Positions 1-12,100 of a stretch of 64,000 bases of DNA are shown here, one piece after another. The translations under genes were made by a program, and so were the position numbers. The notes below the pieces were generated by a model, which saw only the letters and a program-made list of their open reading frames with translations, made no database searches and was not told the DNA's origin. Source of the stretch: Paramacrobiotus metropolitanus (lineage: Eukaryota; Tardigrada; Eutardigrada; Parachela; Macrobiotidae); assembly GCF_019649055.1 (NCBI RefSeq), contig NW_026570305.1, positions 372,001 through 436,000 of the forward strand, given 5' to 3'. The first letter of the stretch is position 1; the number at the start of each line of letters is the position of its first letter.

Positions 1-932
1 ATAACTCAAAAACGTGCGATCCGATTTTAAAAATTCCAAGTACTCTGAAAAGAGCAAACTTTTCTGAATCTGCTAAAACAAAAAGCCGACAGCCATACGG
101 CTTGGGAAAAAAATAATCTAAGCTGGCCCACTTAAGTGTATGTCGCCCATTCACTTATCATAGTGGCCCACTTAAGTGTCTTTACGAGTAGCAAGTACTG
201 CAAATATTATACAAGTACAATAATTAACATTATTATAGTAATCTATTCCCCTTTTGCATCCAGTGTTGCATGTTGGGAATAATTCACCATTCACAGCGAA
301 AGCGGAAGCCACTGGAACTAAAATATTACGAGTGAAATTAACGCACAACTTGTACACAATGTACAGTATACCAGTTAATTAGCCATTTAATTCACTGCCC
401 GGTCGACGCGGCTGCCGAATAATCGCATCCGATCGCGGACGTGGAAGGAGTACACTGCCGGCTCCGCTCGCCGTGCATCTCCTCCCACCGTCCGCTTACG
501 ATTACCTAGTTTATTTATTACCATCTTCTTTTATTGGTGTAGAGTAGCTACCCGGCAAGCAGCTTAGCGTATCGTACTCGCAGTTTAAGTGATCTGGAAA
601 GCGACCATAGACCTAGGGCATAGACCACAATTAAGAAACGCGGCGGCGAAGCCGAAACTGTTTAATTCTTGCCACAACATAATAATATTGTACTATATTA
701 CTGGTGAATATAGGTTTCAACAGAACAGCACTAACAGTGATTACCATGGGCGTGTGTGGGATTACTGGGATATGGAGGCGAAGGCGTCTTCCTTCCATCA
801 GCAAATGCATTTGAACCACACGGAATTATCCTGCGATCCTGGTCGGTGCCGGGCCTGCTGCAACACCTGCCCATCTTGCCTTTAACGGACCTACGATTAT
901 TTAACACGCCCCAGTGGACCGACTCCCCAGGG

Positions 933-954
933 GCAGGCGTGTTAACACGCCTGC
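933..954. repeat. 22-bp perfect palindrome
   Basis: The 11 bases GCAGGCGTGTT are followed directly by their reverse complement with no spacer, so the site can extrude as a cruciform or bind a dimeric protein. A related TTAACACGCC stretch lies just before it at about 901-910. Its function is unknown. Confidence 0.6.
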
Positions 955-1318
955 ATCTTTCCCCTTCAGATCGGCCCCCTTTTTCCCACGCTTTAACCAT
1001 GCAATCGCCAGCACGACCTGGCCGCCTCCCGCGTTGACATGGTCGCCGAGCGAGCCTTTCCGCGGCATTTCCACGGAACGGAAGTGCGCCCGCCCTGGCG
1101 GAGCTTCGCGGAGCTGCTGCAACCTTCCACGGTGGCTGGTAAGTCAGTATAGATATCAGCACGGCCACCGGCATGTCTTGATGAACTCTTCTCTACCAAC
1201 CTGATCGGCAGTCGATCGCACAGTGCGCTAAAATCTAAAAAGAAATAATAATGCACGCCGGTGTAGATCTGTGGTACATACACTGGTAAGACGGACGGCT
1301 ACAGACGCAGCTGGCACG

Positions 1319-1329
1319 GGTTCGAGTCC
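1319..1329 (+). promoter_or_regulatory. tRNA-like B-box (isolated)
   Basis: GGTTCGAGTCC matches the T-loop and internal promoter B box of tRNA genes. I could not fold a convincing acceptor stem or anticodon arm around it, so this is more likely a relic of a tRNA-derived SINE than a working tRNA gene. Confidence 0.3.
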
Positions 1330-2877
1330 CATCATCGACAGATTTTTGTTTCTTCAGTATTTTCGGTAAAAGCAGAAATTCATATTTAAATTCCATTTAT
1401 AAAATCAGCAGTGTTCTCCTGTCCGCCCTTCTAAGAAACCGACTTTGGCAGTTTTAAATACCACTTTTAGCAGGTAGCCCACAACCGCCTCAAGTAAAGA
1501 GCCACGCGTGCGAGCTAACGCGTCGTTAACAATACGCTTGCTACCGCACGCAGCTGCGGTTCAAGTTTGGCTACCAGAAACCGTTTAATTAATTTTGCTG
1601 CCAAATGTTTGATTTTGTAAACAAAATATTGTGACGAAAAACGAACTTCAATAATTACGAAAGACGAACTTTTTGTTAAATATTTTTATGCACGGGCTCG
1701 CAACATGCCAAAAACGAGCACGTGTTCCGCGGTGCGTGGTCGTCACCAGTGGGCAATCTGCCTCCATCGTATTGATTGGGCGACTTAAACCAATCAAACT
1801 GCCAGCAAAATTTGAGCGGTTGAGGATAAGTTCTGTTCAATTCAGGTTCTGTGTCGGATTGCCCGTCCTCCCCGTGGCCCGTATAAATAATGGAGCTTAA
1901 ACGGGTGGTGCCAACTCGTGTAAGCCGACAGTGACTGATAAAGATCTGTAAAACCTGATCGGCGCATGTAAATTCGCGGTACAACTCAACCATCTACGTC
2001 ACAGGGGTGGGCACTACGCCACTGTGAAATCAATCTATTCCACTGGCGTCGAATGGGGACTCCACTGGCACGTACTTACCTCACTAGTGCAGCCTGCCTG
2101 CAGTGCTGGCTGTAGTTTTTGAACCACACCACACTAGTGACACTACTGTCATGTGCAGCAGAACGCGCAAGCGTCGTTGATGATACCGATAACTATGCAC
2201 CTGGAAAGGAGGGAATCCGCGGCTCTTTTACTCTGCAACGGGCGAATGAATCGAAGGATTTTTCCTTTTTGTTTTCAAACGGAAGTATCTGTACTTCATT
2301 GTATAATTATTATACAAATTATAAAGTATAGTATTTTACAAGTATATGACACTGTATCTAAACATCTGGCTTTGCTAATTTTAATCTCTTTTTACCATGG
2401 ACAACAGGGCAAACTACTGTGGCGCGAACACGGTGAGTTCTTGACTTGGCTGCGGACTTTGTTCAATTTTGATGAATTTTGTTGCTGTTGAACTTCGTTC
2501 ATATTGCGCTGATCCGATGGAATTTCGGCTCGTATTGTCATCAATGTCATGCGTTAGTAATAACTTTATCCAACTAGCGGATTGTGTAATTTGCGCGGTA
2601 TAAGGTATTAATATAAATCAGCGGTGATTACTCAATGCAAAACTGGAAGATTCTTCAGCGAATGACACTTGTATAGTTTTTGGTTACTGCACTGTCGACT
2701 CAAATTTAATGGATCTTTAATTCAATAGCGTGATAACAATATCAAGATCTAGTTACGGTTAAACAAAACAACATTCTCAACGGTCAAATTTGGCCAGAAA
2801 ATTACAGTGTTGTACGGTAGGGACACACTGTACCGTCTGTACGACTCTGGTCCAATAGTGTTATTAATTTTTATAAT

Positions 2878-3029
2878 AATATTTTTACCTTTAATAGGCA
2901 ATCAAAGTAAGTACTGTGTGCAGGCACGGTGTACAGGTCGGAAACGTCAGTTGTGATGCAAAACGTATAACAACGCTCGCTACAACCCACAATATTTTTT
3001 ACCTTTAATGGCCATCAAAGTAAGTACAG
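2878..3029. repeat. Captured 79-bp inverted F-box exon fragment between direct repeats
   Basis: Positions 2914-2992 are the exact reverse complement of 4236-4314 in exon 1 of the downstream F-box gene; all 79 bases match and the match ends abruptly on both sides. The fragment lies between two near-identical copies of an approximately 36-bp sequence (2878-2913 and 2991-3028) that share the core ATCAAAGTAAGTA. The identity suggests a recent copy event, for example gene-fragment capture or repair filler DNA. A transcript reading through would be antisense to the F-box mRNA. Confidence 0.75.
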
Positions 3030-3171
3030 TAACAATATTTGAAAGCGCTCGTATACTAGGAAAAACGCACGTTGGCAGACCGGAGCGTAGCAGCTTTTCG
3101 CTCATGCGAGCGATAAGTAATTAATTTTAAACGTCCTACCAGTAGCACTCTTAACACTTACTGTAACATTA

Positions 3172-3436
3172 CGAGGAGGATTATAGTTGAGTCGGTAGCG
3201 CATAGCTGCTGAACACTGTGTCCGTAAGTTTTTGACGTAGTTGCCAACCGTGGATGGTTGCACAAGCCAACAGCTGCGGTTGGTAAGTAAGCAATGCATC
3301 CCCCCACGGCTGACTGTTGCCCAGTTGTTGGAAATGCAACCATCCACGGTTGACTGTTACGTCAGTAGCTTACGGAAATGGTGTTCAATTTACTCGCAGC
3401 AGCTATGCGCTACCGACTCAACTGTAATCCTCCTCG
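3172..3436. mobile_element. MITE with about 100-bp inverted repeats, TA target site
   Basis: The left arm starting CGAGGAGGATTATAG and the right arm ending in its complement pair over roughly 100 bases with a few differences and a 10-base gap. The arms are bounded by TA on both sides (3170-3171 and 3437-3438). No transposase is present. A TA target duplication suggests a Tc1/mariner-like non-autonomous element; the TIR sequence itself does not identify the family. It lies about 420 bp upstream of the F-box start codon. Confidence 0.6.
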
Positions 3437-3856
3437 TACTAATAATTACTATTATTAACATAAGTACCTATTATTACTTATTAGTAATTATTCAACTATG
3501 TTAACTAGCAACAATACCAGCCAGCAACATCTTCGTAACGACCTTCCGTAACGGACAGAAATCAGTGAAAGCATAAGTCTTGAATATAGAGAACCTTCGC
3601 TAAGCTCCGGTCGACTACAGATACTTCAAAGTTAAACTTTAAACATTATAAAAACAAACAGTATATCTTCTCTCGGATTAAAAGGTAGTGCTAAAAAGGA
3701 AACGAGGAGTAAAAAAAGTGAGTATTTGCTGCGTAGTGATACATCGTGCAGTCAAACTTAGATTTCTTGTTGGCGCAAGATCCTGATTTATTGAATCATT
3801 TGTGATTGAGAGATGTTAGTTTCCTTCAGCCCCCTCCGGACGCCTGCAGGCTGGGA

Positions 3857-6800
3857 ATGAAGGCGGTGCCGCGGTGTATATATCAGCCGCTGCTGGCGGA
3901 AGTCGGTCAAATGAGCTTCCGCAACACGGTCGCCGTCCGCACGCACAGTCGCACTGGCGCCGGTAGATGTAATGATGACACGGACGACACTGACGAGTAC
4001 GTCTGGTGGTTGGGATATATTCAGGATATCGACACGGACGGCGAGCACGCCTTCATCCACTTCGATTCCACATCCGTCGCTGCGCGCTGGATGCACATGC
4101 AAGACGTCTGGCCACTCCCCTCCTACAGTTTCCCTTCGCGGGGCACGAATTCCGAGAACGTTTGGATATATGCGGCGCTACGAGACGAAGACAACGGACC
4201 GTTTCGTTTCCGACCAGTCCTTCTGCTCAACATACTTGTGGGTTGTAGCGAGCGTTGTTATACGTTTTGCATCACAACTGACGTTTCCGACCTGTACACC
4301 GTGCCTGCACACAGATTTGGTGTTGAGGTGGTTCACGAAAACCAAGTGGCCTTTGACTGGCCACCCACCGGTCCATCCTTGCTGGAGCGCCGCAGCGGTC
4401 TGCGCTACACCAAGCACTTCATCCCCTTTGCCCAAACGAACATCGTTCTCAGCGAGCCGGCCGATAAATCTCGCATTATTAAGCACATTCTTCACTTTCT
4501 CCTACACCCACTGGACTTCACATGCCGATTCCATCTGCGCGTCGAACCTGAAAATGGGGGCTGTATGTTCGTCATCCTCAGGTGCGCAACGGACACGCAA
4601 GAGATGCAGCGGATGTCCGGCACCTTGTCGACCATCCTGCAGACCCACGTGGCCAGTCGCGCCCATTTTCCGCCTGTCCATCAGCGAACATTGTGCGCCA
4701 GTGAAAACGAAGATTTCCATTTCCAAACCGGTTAGCAAGCTGACGTTAATGTTACGTAGCTTTTAGCCGGTCTTTTCATTTCTTTACATACTTGTACTAA
4801 TCGGATACGACTCACTGTACGAAAAAGTGTCAAGTTGACTCGACGATACAGTGTATAGAGTTATTATGACCTATATAAAAAACTGAGGTGTACTTGCTGC
4901 CATCACCCGGCTGGAATACGACGTCACGGCAGTACATCTGCTAAAATAATCGCGCGCGGTTTATAAGCAATCAAGCACTAGGTTCAGCTTTACCTAAAAC
5001 TCCAGCCGGATGACGGCAGCAAGTTGTCAAGTTATTATTATTATTATTACTATTACTACTACTAATACTACTACTACTACTACACAAGAGCAGACAACCC
5101 CGAAGGGACTTCAAGTCTGGTCGAACAAAAACAATTTTCTGCTAATGAAAACATTTAGGAGAGATTAACAGATCTGAGTAGAAATTTGAAAGAAGGTACT
5201 TCGAGAATTTTAAAGAATTTTATCAAGAAGACGCTTCAGCCGCATTTCCTTAGTCCACCCTAAGATGGCTTTCTTTGCCCGCGTAACATCGATCCGGGCC
5301 GGCTTCCGTAAATTATAGCGCGTGGTGTTATCTTTTACTTGAATCATGTCCAGGAGTAGGCCGGAAGCGGAAACTGATCTTTGTTCCAGAACCTGAACAG
5401 CCACACCGCATCGCGCGCCCTGACGCCATCGGTCGAATATGGGAGGAATACCCAACTTCCGATACAGTTCCGGAGTACTGGCACAGGAAGTGTTTGTCTC
5501 AGCCTTTTCGAACGCCCCTTCACTACAGAGTACTTCCGTCCAATCACTGCTAACGATTAAGAACTACATCGAGTACATTAATTCTTAGTACACATAATTA
5601 TTAGAATAATATTATGTTATACGTAGATTTAACGTACCAACAAATACTAGAAACGGCTTGCCGACAAATGTCTTGTCGTGCTGGCAGTTGTAGCTCACTA
5701 TAGTATGGCTTGCACACGAAGCTCTTTTCGAGATACGAGTAGTTAGCACAACAGGCGCATACTCAACATACGAGTAATTATGACGCAGGCTAATAATAAT
5801 TATGATATACCCTGTACTATAGCTCTGTCAAAGGGTGCAGTGGCTACAGAGCCGCTACTCTACTCAGTCTACTGTTTTGAGCGCAGTATTGCCCTACGGT
5901 TCCTACCTGTATTTTTACGCAACTAATTATGTTTTTTTATGTTTAATTTTGAACTATTGTAGTGCACCAGCGCTTGCAGTTACTGTTATTTGGCTGGCTA
6001 TTGCCGATTTGAAAGGAATCATGAATCTGGCTTGTACAGTACTACAAAGAGTCCCATTACGCTGACCACTAGCAGCATTACTACCAGTTACACTACCAGA
6101 CCCAACATGTACCAGCAACTACTAACTAGACTCCCCTTTATTTTGTTGAAGTGTATTCGCTGCTGTAATCAAAAACTGTCATTTCCTTAGGTATCGAGTT
6201 GGATGTTGGTGCAGTGTTGCTGAGTGATTTGACGCCTTGGCTGCTAAGCGACATATTGTCACATTTGGACCTGCATTCACAAATGAGAGCCAAACGGTAC
6301 GGAGTGTTGTATCTGAGCATTGACGCGGTCGCATAGTTTTTCTTTGCATACTGAGGACAGTGACATTGGGCCACTGGCTTTCAGTGATCAGGCGAAACGA
6401 GCGGTTTTTCGCAAGTGCAGTTTTAAACATTAGGACAGACAGCTAGCTACCCGAACTAGCTCTGTGAGTGTCCGTCGAACACTGTAAAGGTCATCATCAG
6501 ACCACAAGTGCGTTAATGCCTCATGGCACGGCTATTTTACCGTGATGTTGAAAAACGATTATCCCTTCGGCCAGCCGAAATTACTGCACAACTGTTATAG
6601 AAGTATTCCGAGGAAAAGCATCTCCCTACATAAACCCATACCCGACCTGGCGCAAGCGAATGAGACTCTTTGTTCGCCCACCACATAACGCTCATGTCAT
6701 CCCTGTCCTAAGAATAACCTACAGAAAAAACTGACGGCACTAGAATTGAGTCGAATATTTTCACTACACTTCGCTATCGATACTGCGACAAGTCATTTCA

Positions 6801-8918
6801 CCTGCGAGAAACACACTACAGAAAGCTAACGATACTTACAGCAGTGATTCAGGTCGTAGTGGAAAAGTCAGTATGGTGGGCGCCAATGCGTTTGACATTT
6901 TCCCGCCGACCCGTGGAAGTGGGACTAAATAATCATGTCTTCCATTAGATAACCTGCAAAACTTCAGCATGTTTTATTGAGAGCGGCCTTTGCTGGCACT
7001 ACGTCGCCGTCATGGCCGGATACTATACCGCCTGCTTAGGTATCCGATGTATACAGTATTCTTCGTCGCCGGAAACATGACCTTCATCGCTCGCTGTACT
7101 GGGGAATCAGTGTCTGAATCATATCCGATCCGACATGCAGTCGCATACTCGCCGAAATTCTCCATGATGTTACAGTCGCCTTTTCGAATTTCGAAAATAT
7201 TCAAAAGCTGTAAGGTTCCCCACTTCATCATTTTTTTTAATGGAAATGTTCGTAGATGACACCATCTTGTGGTAGCACGTCATTTCATCGACCTACAATT
7301 TGCTGACCGATATCTTGCTGAATGGCACAGCTCGCTGACCTATAAGTTGTTGCGCGACATTTCGCTTTTCACCGAAAAGGCCGAACGACTTTTTGCCGAA
7401 ACAGCTTTGTTGACCGACAACTTGCTGTTCTGTTCGATACGCTGATCGTCGAGTTTCCTCAAGTTATTAGAGCTTTTTCTTAGGTTTCTTAAGATTCTTA
7501 TGTTTCTTAGGATTCTTAGGTTTTTTGGGTTTTTCAAGTCTGCAAAAAGCCGGCAGCAAATTGTCGGTGTTCAGCAGACGGTTGTTCACCGACTTGTCGT
7601 TAAGCAATTTGTCGTTTCAACAAACCGTCGGTTCTCTAGGGGCTGTATTGTATTTCATACAATACAGACTCACTGTATACAATACAGTGAAGCCCCTTGA
7701 GTAGGGCAGTGCCTCAGGTTAACATGGTGTCGGTCAACAAAACGTCTTCGGTCAGCAGGATGGTGGTCAGCAAACTGTCGGTGTGCCCCATCTTGTACGC
7801 ATACGGAAAAACTAGAGCAGCCGCAGCAGAACATCTAAACAATGGAAGGGCATGCGTGTCGGCGTGGCTTGAAAATAATTCCGTTGTCCTTAAATATGGA
7901 AAATGGCACCGCAATGTTTCCGTGTTGGGAAGGCACCCTTTATCACGCCTTTGTCCAGCCATACATGGACTAGTGTGGAATGGCCTGGTCAACGGTGTCT
8001 TTGGGAGAGCGGGAGAAGTCAAAGCGGCAGGATGTGACCTTGCGGGCGTTCTGTAGTGAAATGTAATGGCATTAGCGCTCGCCTTTACATTGTGACCTTT
8101 TGAGCCGGTTATTGTCTGGAAGGTGGTTGCTGCAGCTTTTGTTGGTATTGACAAAGTGTGTGTGCTACTGTAGGGTGTGCGTCTTGTGGCAGTTGCTGTT
8201 GAGCCATCCCCGGATGAAGGAGCACGTCAGCATCTCCTTCGAAAGCTGCTGGCACCTGCAGGCCGACACCGACAACTGCTTCAAAACGGCCTCTCTCCTC
8301 AGCCGCTCCATCAGCCCAGCCACCATCAGTCTCACCCTCTTGCGCGTCCTACCGCCACACCACTACTTTGTATATTTGCGTTATATGTTAATTGCCATGA
8401 AAATCAGTTTGCCCGTACTTGTGCTGGAAGACCACATTCACATCCAACCGGCAGTAGCTTTCGAGCATGACCATTCCCTTTTAAAGCACGGCGCGGGGTC
8501 TATTATGGCGGACTTCAAGGAGACTTGCGACTACATTCTGCTCCACCGCTGGACAGTTGGCAGTCTGTTTGGTCGACACCTGTACCACGTGTTTGAAGAA
8601 GGTGGTTACTTTGCTCAGCCTTACGGCATGGCCTCTCATCTACTGCCAGCGCACGAGCGGGACTGCATGGTGCCCCTCGCGAAGGAGTCGCATGAACTGC
8701 TCATAGACCAGCTGCAAATCACCATTCCCAAGCTGCTTCTGCCCTGGAACGACGACGAAATGCACATGACCAGTCGCTTCATGTGCGCACTGAACGACCA
8801 CTTCCCGCCGGTCACGCCGGACATGCTGGCAAAGGTCATGGCCGTCCACGCGCGCTGGCGCCGCACCCTGCACTATCCCGACGATTGGCACGCCATCCGC
8901 AATTATCTTCGTCTGTGA
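3857..8918 (+). CDS. F-box domain protein, three exons
   Basis: Exons are 3857-4730, 6191-6296 and 8174-8918. Both junctions keep the frame: phase 1 across the first intron (donor GTTAGC, acceptor TTCCTTAG) and phase 2 across the second (donor GTACGG, acceptor CTACTGTAG). Exon 1 holds an aromatic-rich segment (WWLGYIQDID ... WMHMQDVWPLP) that looks Tudor- or Agenet-like, tentatively. Exon 2 with the start of exon 3 encodes an F-box-like helix set: LTPWLLSDILSHLDLHSQ, then MRAKR joined to VCVLWQLLL. F-box proteins usually bridge SKP1/cullin ubiquitin ligases to substrates, and the long C-terminal part would be the substrate-binding region. I chose ATG 3857; an acceptor-like CCTTCAG at 3822-3828 leaves room for an upstream exon. 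The introns (1.46 and 1.88 kb) are long for this window and full of repeats. I see no lesion. Confidence 0.7.
4891..5024. mobile_element. Small MITE-like inverted-repeat element in F-box intron 1
   Basis: The left end reads CTTGCTGCCATCACCCGG and the right end is its complement with two differences (CCGGATGACGGCAGCAAG). Its sub-terminal sequence (complement of GTACTGCCGTGACGT) recurs at about 48714 in a second inverted-repeat element, so both belong to one dispersed family. It lies wholly within intron 1 of the F-box gene. A short run of ATT and ACT trinucleotides follows at 5030-5082. Confidence 0.5.
7270..7800. repeat. Degenerate inverted repeats with a GACCGACAA/TTGTCGGTC motif in F-box intron 2
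   Basis: Short motifs such as GACCGACAACTTGCTG recur on the left (7295-7440) and in inverted orientation on the right (7550-7790). Between them is a TTCTTAGGA simple-sequence tract (about 7475-7545). The arrangement looks like an old fold-back element. No coding capacity is recognised. Confidence 0.45.
7639..7696. repeat. Three-way-junction palindrome
   Basis: Two inner hairpins (11-bp stem with a 3-base loop at 7643-7667; 8-bp stem with a 3-base loop at 7671-7689) are enclosed by an outer stem GGGGCT/AGCCCC (7639-7644 with 7691-7696). The fold is self-contained within 58 bases and lies inside the fold-back region of F-box intron 2. Confidence 0.55.
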
Positions 8919-8972
8919 GTCATGTTTGTAGGCTTTACTCGAACCAGTTTAGCTACTCTAGGAACCAGTCTA

Positions 8973-9321
8973 CAAGCCCGTCCGGAGTTAGAGCACGATA
9001 GAGAACAGCTAGCGCATATTAAGCGCGATGTTAGCGCTTAGCACGCTGGCCACTACACTACGTCTACCACAATGCGTAAATGCGCTCCGCAGTTACTGTA
9101 GATTGTCCCTTATTGCACCGACTGTTTTCGAGCCACCTTCCGCCAGGCAATTACGATTATACTCATTAACATATATGGCGTGCACCAGGCCACAAGCCAG
9201 CCAAAAGCATGTTACGTGTTTAAAGAGTGTGGCGTGTCGTGGCGTAGTATGTTGTTTGGCGTAACCCATGAATTTACATTGTTCGCTGTTCTCTATCGTG
9301 CTCTAACTCCGGACGGGCTTG
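8973..9321. mobile_element. MITE with perfect 38-bp inverted ends, TA target site
   Basis: Positions 8972-9009 are the exact reverse complement of 9285-9322. Counting the flanking TA as a target duplication gives a 349-bp element starting CAAGCCCGTCCGG, with no transposase. The perfect arms suggest a recent or conserved insertion. It begins only 54 bp after the F-box stop codon, so it probably lies in the 3' UTR or just past it. Confidence 0.75.
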
Positions 9322-9322
9322 T

Positions 9323-10329
9323 ATATCTATAATAATTAATGTATGTACGCGTACTAATAGAATGTACGTACGTAGAGCGTAATACGGGTACGAGCAGATG
9401 TTCGTGATTCGTGGCTACCATGGATCGAGTAGCAGTCTTGCAGATACGGTATGCCACGGTGGATACCGCTTACATAGCCGACACAGTACGGTAATATTCT
9501 ACAGCGGTTCCGGTGGCTGTCATCTATCCAGTAAAGTTCGAATCAGCGCATATTGACCAAAATATAAGACTTATATCACTAGAAGGATAAGTTATAAAAA
9601 GTGTAGTATTTTAATAAATTGGTAAAGGTAAAGAACCGTACCAGTACAGTGCAGATGACAATACTAATAGCGACGACGACAAGTCAGTTGCTTGCACCAG
9701 CTGGGATTGCAATGTGAAGCTGTATCTAGTATTGCATGCTAGATACTATACTATCCAGCTGGCTGGATATTACATTGCATACTAGATACTGTACTTGCTG
9801 TCAATAATACACAGTAAGACACCACGATACAATCGTGTGTGTACCGGTACAGTATCAATCTGCGGCTTATATAGATATAATGAGTTGTCGTCGTCGCTGC
9901 ACTATAATGCACCACGATGAAAACGTGCCTGTATTATTTTCCAACTGTTGCTACTGTATCACACGCCCACCACCTGTATTGTGTAGATTTGTTATTTAAA
10001 TGCAATACGGTTAATAATTCTTTGCACCACAGTGCAAACTATGTTTTCATTAGTACTGCAATCTTCAGTATCTCTAGTGACACTGTGCATTATAATGCAC
10101 CGTACTTTACCATGACGCAACCGTTTTTGTATCAGTACGGTGCAGATCTGCAAAGCAGACAAGAATTGAAAAGCTGTCGTCGTCGCATGTTTACCATAAT
10201 GCAATGCATTTTTAAAAAAATGTAAAAATGAGAAATCTCCACTAATTAGTCCTTTGTTATGCTAAGATCAGTCCACTAACACCGATTACCTAGCCGGTGC
10301 CGCGTCAGGGGGTTGGGGTTCTGGGAGGG
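9323..10329. other. AT-rich gap without a recognisable gene
   Basis: No conserved protein or splice structure is seen. There are short hairpins such as GTATCTAG/CTAGATAC near 9721-9746 and recurring GTCGTCG and TGCACCACGATG motifs, but nothing I can assign. Confidence 0.4.
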
Positions 10330-10892
10330 TTAGGTTTGGGCACCCAGATTAACAGCAGGATTGCTGCTTGTACGGACACTATGTTGCGGCACCCATACTA
10401 TTTCACCAGGAAGGGCTGCTGCTGCATTGGCAACCAGCACTGTGGTGTGGTTTGATCGGCCACTGGATGGTGTCGACTCGGGAACTATGTTGTCAATATG
10501 AAGCGGGAGCGATCTCATAGTGTGGAAGGAACTGGAAGCTGAAAGTCCGGTGCCGGTATACCCATAGGCTCTTTGGGATCGGCGACTGCGACTGGAGAAA
10601 TATTCTGGACACGAATTGGTTCGACGGGTCGGTAGTGGTCTTTGCGCTCACTACTTGGAGCGATTTGTATGGATTGCCCATTCGATACCGGCAAGTAATT
10701 AATCAGCGGGGTGAAAGCGTGGGTTGGGTGTGGCCCTGCAAATCGTTCTGGTGGTGGTGCATTTGCTGAATTCATTGGTAAGCGGCCATGAGATGAATTA
10801 CTTGACGGTATGATGGCATGCATCAAGCATTTCAAAGTCTGATCCATTCTCATCATATGACTAAAGACAATATAATCGAAGCTATTTGACAA
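10330..10892 (-). CDS. Unknown Pro/Ser/Asn-rich protein fragment
   Basis: Two overlapping minus-strand frames (10515-10892 and 10330-10518) have protein-like, low-repeat composition rich in Pro, Ser, Asn and Val and look like one disordered polypeptide interrupted by a single-base frame change near 10516. There is no recognisable domain, no signal peptide and no splice-supported neighbour. It could be an exon of an unresolved gene, a decayed gene or chance. I do not recognise it. Confidence 0.25.
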
Positions 10893-11040
10893 CGTAAAAC
10901 ATACTCTTTCGGGTTATGTATACGTATACCATACATTTAAACTGCAAAAGATAAAGTACTGCTTTAAAGTACAAAGTACTGCTTTTTAAAGTACTGCTTT
11001 ATCTACAAATTAATGCAATACTTTGCAGGTCAAAATGTGA

Positions 11041-12100
11041 ATGAAAAAATGTACTGCTATACTTTCAAATGCCCCAGCACTTAATCGTCAGTTTCGGCCT
11101 GTTCGGGGATGTTCGGGAAGGTGACCTTGTTACTGAAAGTAATACAATACTTTCAAAGTATTGCATTACTTTCGAAGTACTGCCATACTTCCAAATGCCT
11201 CAGCAATTAATCGTCAGTTTCGGCGTGTTCGGGGATGTTCGGGAAGGTCACCTTGGTACTGAAAGTAATGCAGTACTTTAAAAGTATTGCTCTACTTTCG
11301 AAGTACTGCCGTACTTTCGAATGCCTCACCAATTAATCGTCAGTTTCGGCGTGTTCGGGGATGTTCGGGAAGGTCACATTGGTGCTGAAAGTAATGCAGT
11401 ACTTTTAAAGTATTGCATTACTTTCGACGTACTGCCGTAATTTCAAATGCCCCAGCACTTAATCGTCAGTTTCGGCCTGTTCGGGGATGTTCGGGAAGGT
11501 CACCTTGGTACTGAAAGTAATGCAGTACTTTAAAAGTATTGCTCTACTTTCGAAGTACTGCCGTACTTTCGAATGCCTCACCAATTAATCGTCAGTTTCG
11601 GCGTGTTCGGGGATGTTCGGGAAGGTCACATTGGTGCTGAAAGTAATGCAGTACTTTTAAAGTATTGCATTACTTTCGACGTACTGCCGTAATTTCAAAT
11701 GCCCCAGCACTTAATCGTCAGTTTCGGCCTGTTCGGGGATGTTCGGGAAGGTCACCTTGGTACTGAAAGTAATGCAGTACTTTAAAAGTATTGCTCTACT
11801 TTCGAAGTACTGCCGTACTTTCAAATGCCCCAGCACTTAATCGTCAGTTTCGGCCTGTTCGGGGATGTTCGGGAAGGTCACCTTGGTACTGAAAGTAATG
11901 CAGTACTTTAAAAGTATTGCTTTACTTTCGAAGTACTGCCATACTTTCAAATGCCCCAGCACTTAATCGTCAGTTTCGGCCTGTTCGGGGATGTTCGGGA
12001 AGGTGACCTTCTTACTGAAAGTAATACAATACTTTCAAAGTATTGCATTACTTTCGAAGTACTGCCATACGTTCAAATGCCCTAGCACTTAGTCGTCAGT
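11041..12100. repeat. 126-bp tandem satellite array, about 8.4 copies
   Basis: The word GTTTCGG (last copy truncated to GTTT) recurs at 11091, 11217, 11343, 11469, 11595, 11721, 11847, 11973 and 12099, exactly 126 bp apart each time. Each unit contains TTCGGGGATGTTCGGGAAGG and an imperfect palindrome built on GAAAGTAATGCAGTACTTT. Two unit types alternate in places, giving a 252-bp higher-order repeat (11217-11468 is nearly repeated at 11469-11720). Since 126 is divisible by 3, a frame can stay open for part of the array, but stops occur and I do not regard it as coding. Confidence 0.9.

Larger units (their letters stand above)
1..2877. other. Intergenic region, no gene recognised
   Basis: No open frame here resembles a known protein or has splice-supported structure. 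The part from about 780 to 1200 is GC-rich and open in several frames at once, which is typical of chance ORFs in GC-rich DNA. Visible structures are a 22-bp perfect palindrome at 933-954 and a Pol III B-box-like motif at 1319-1329. The rest is AT-rich and featureless to me. Confidence 0.5.

Noticed and set aside
589-1283. Overlapping ORFs in all frames near the left end
   Set aside because: GC-rich DNA keeps several frames open at once; no domain, splice or start signal supports any of them.
1240-1345. tRNA gene
   Set aside because: Only the B box fits; I could not pair an acceptor or anticodon stem.
11041-12100. CRISPR array
   Set aside because: The repeat and 'spacer' parts are equally conserved at 126 bp and the genome is eukaryotic.
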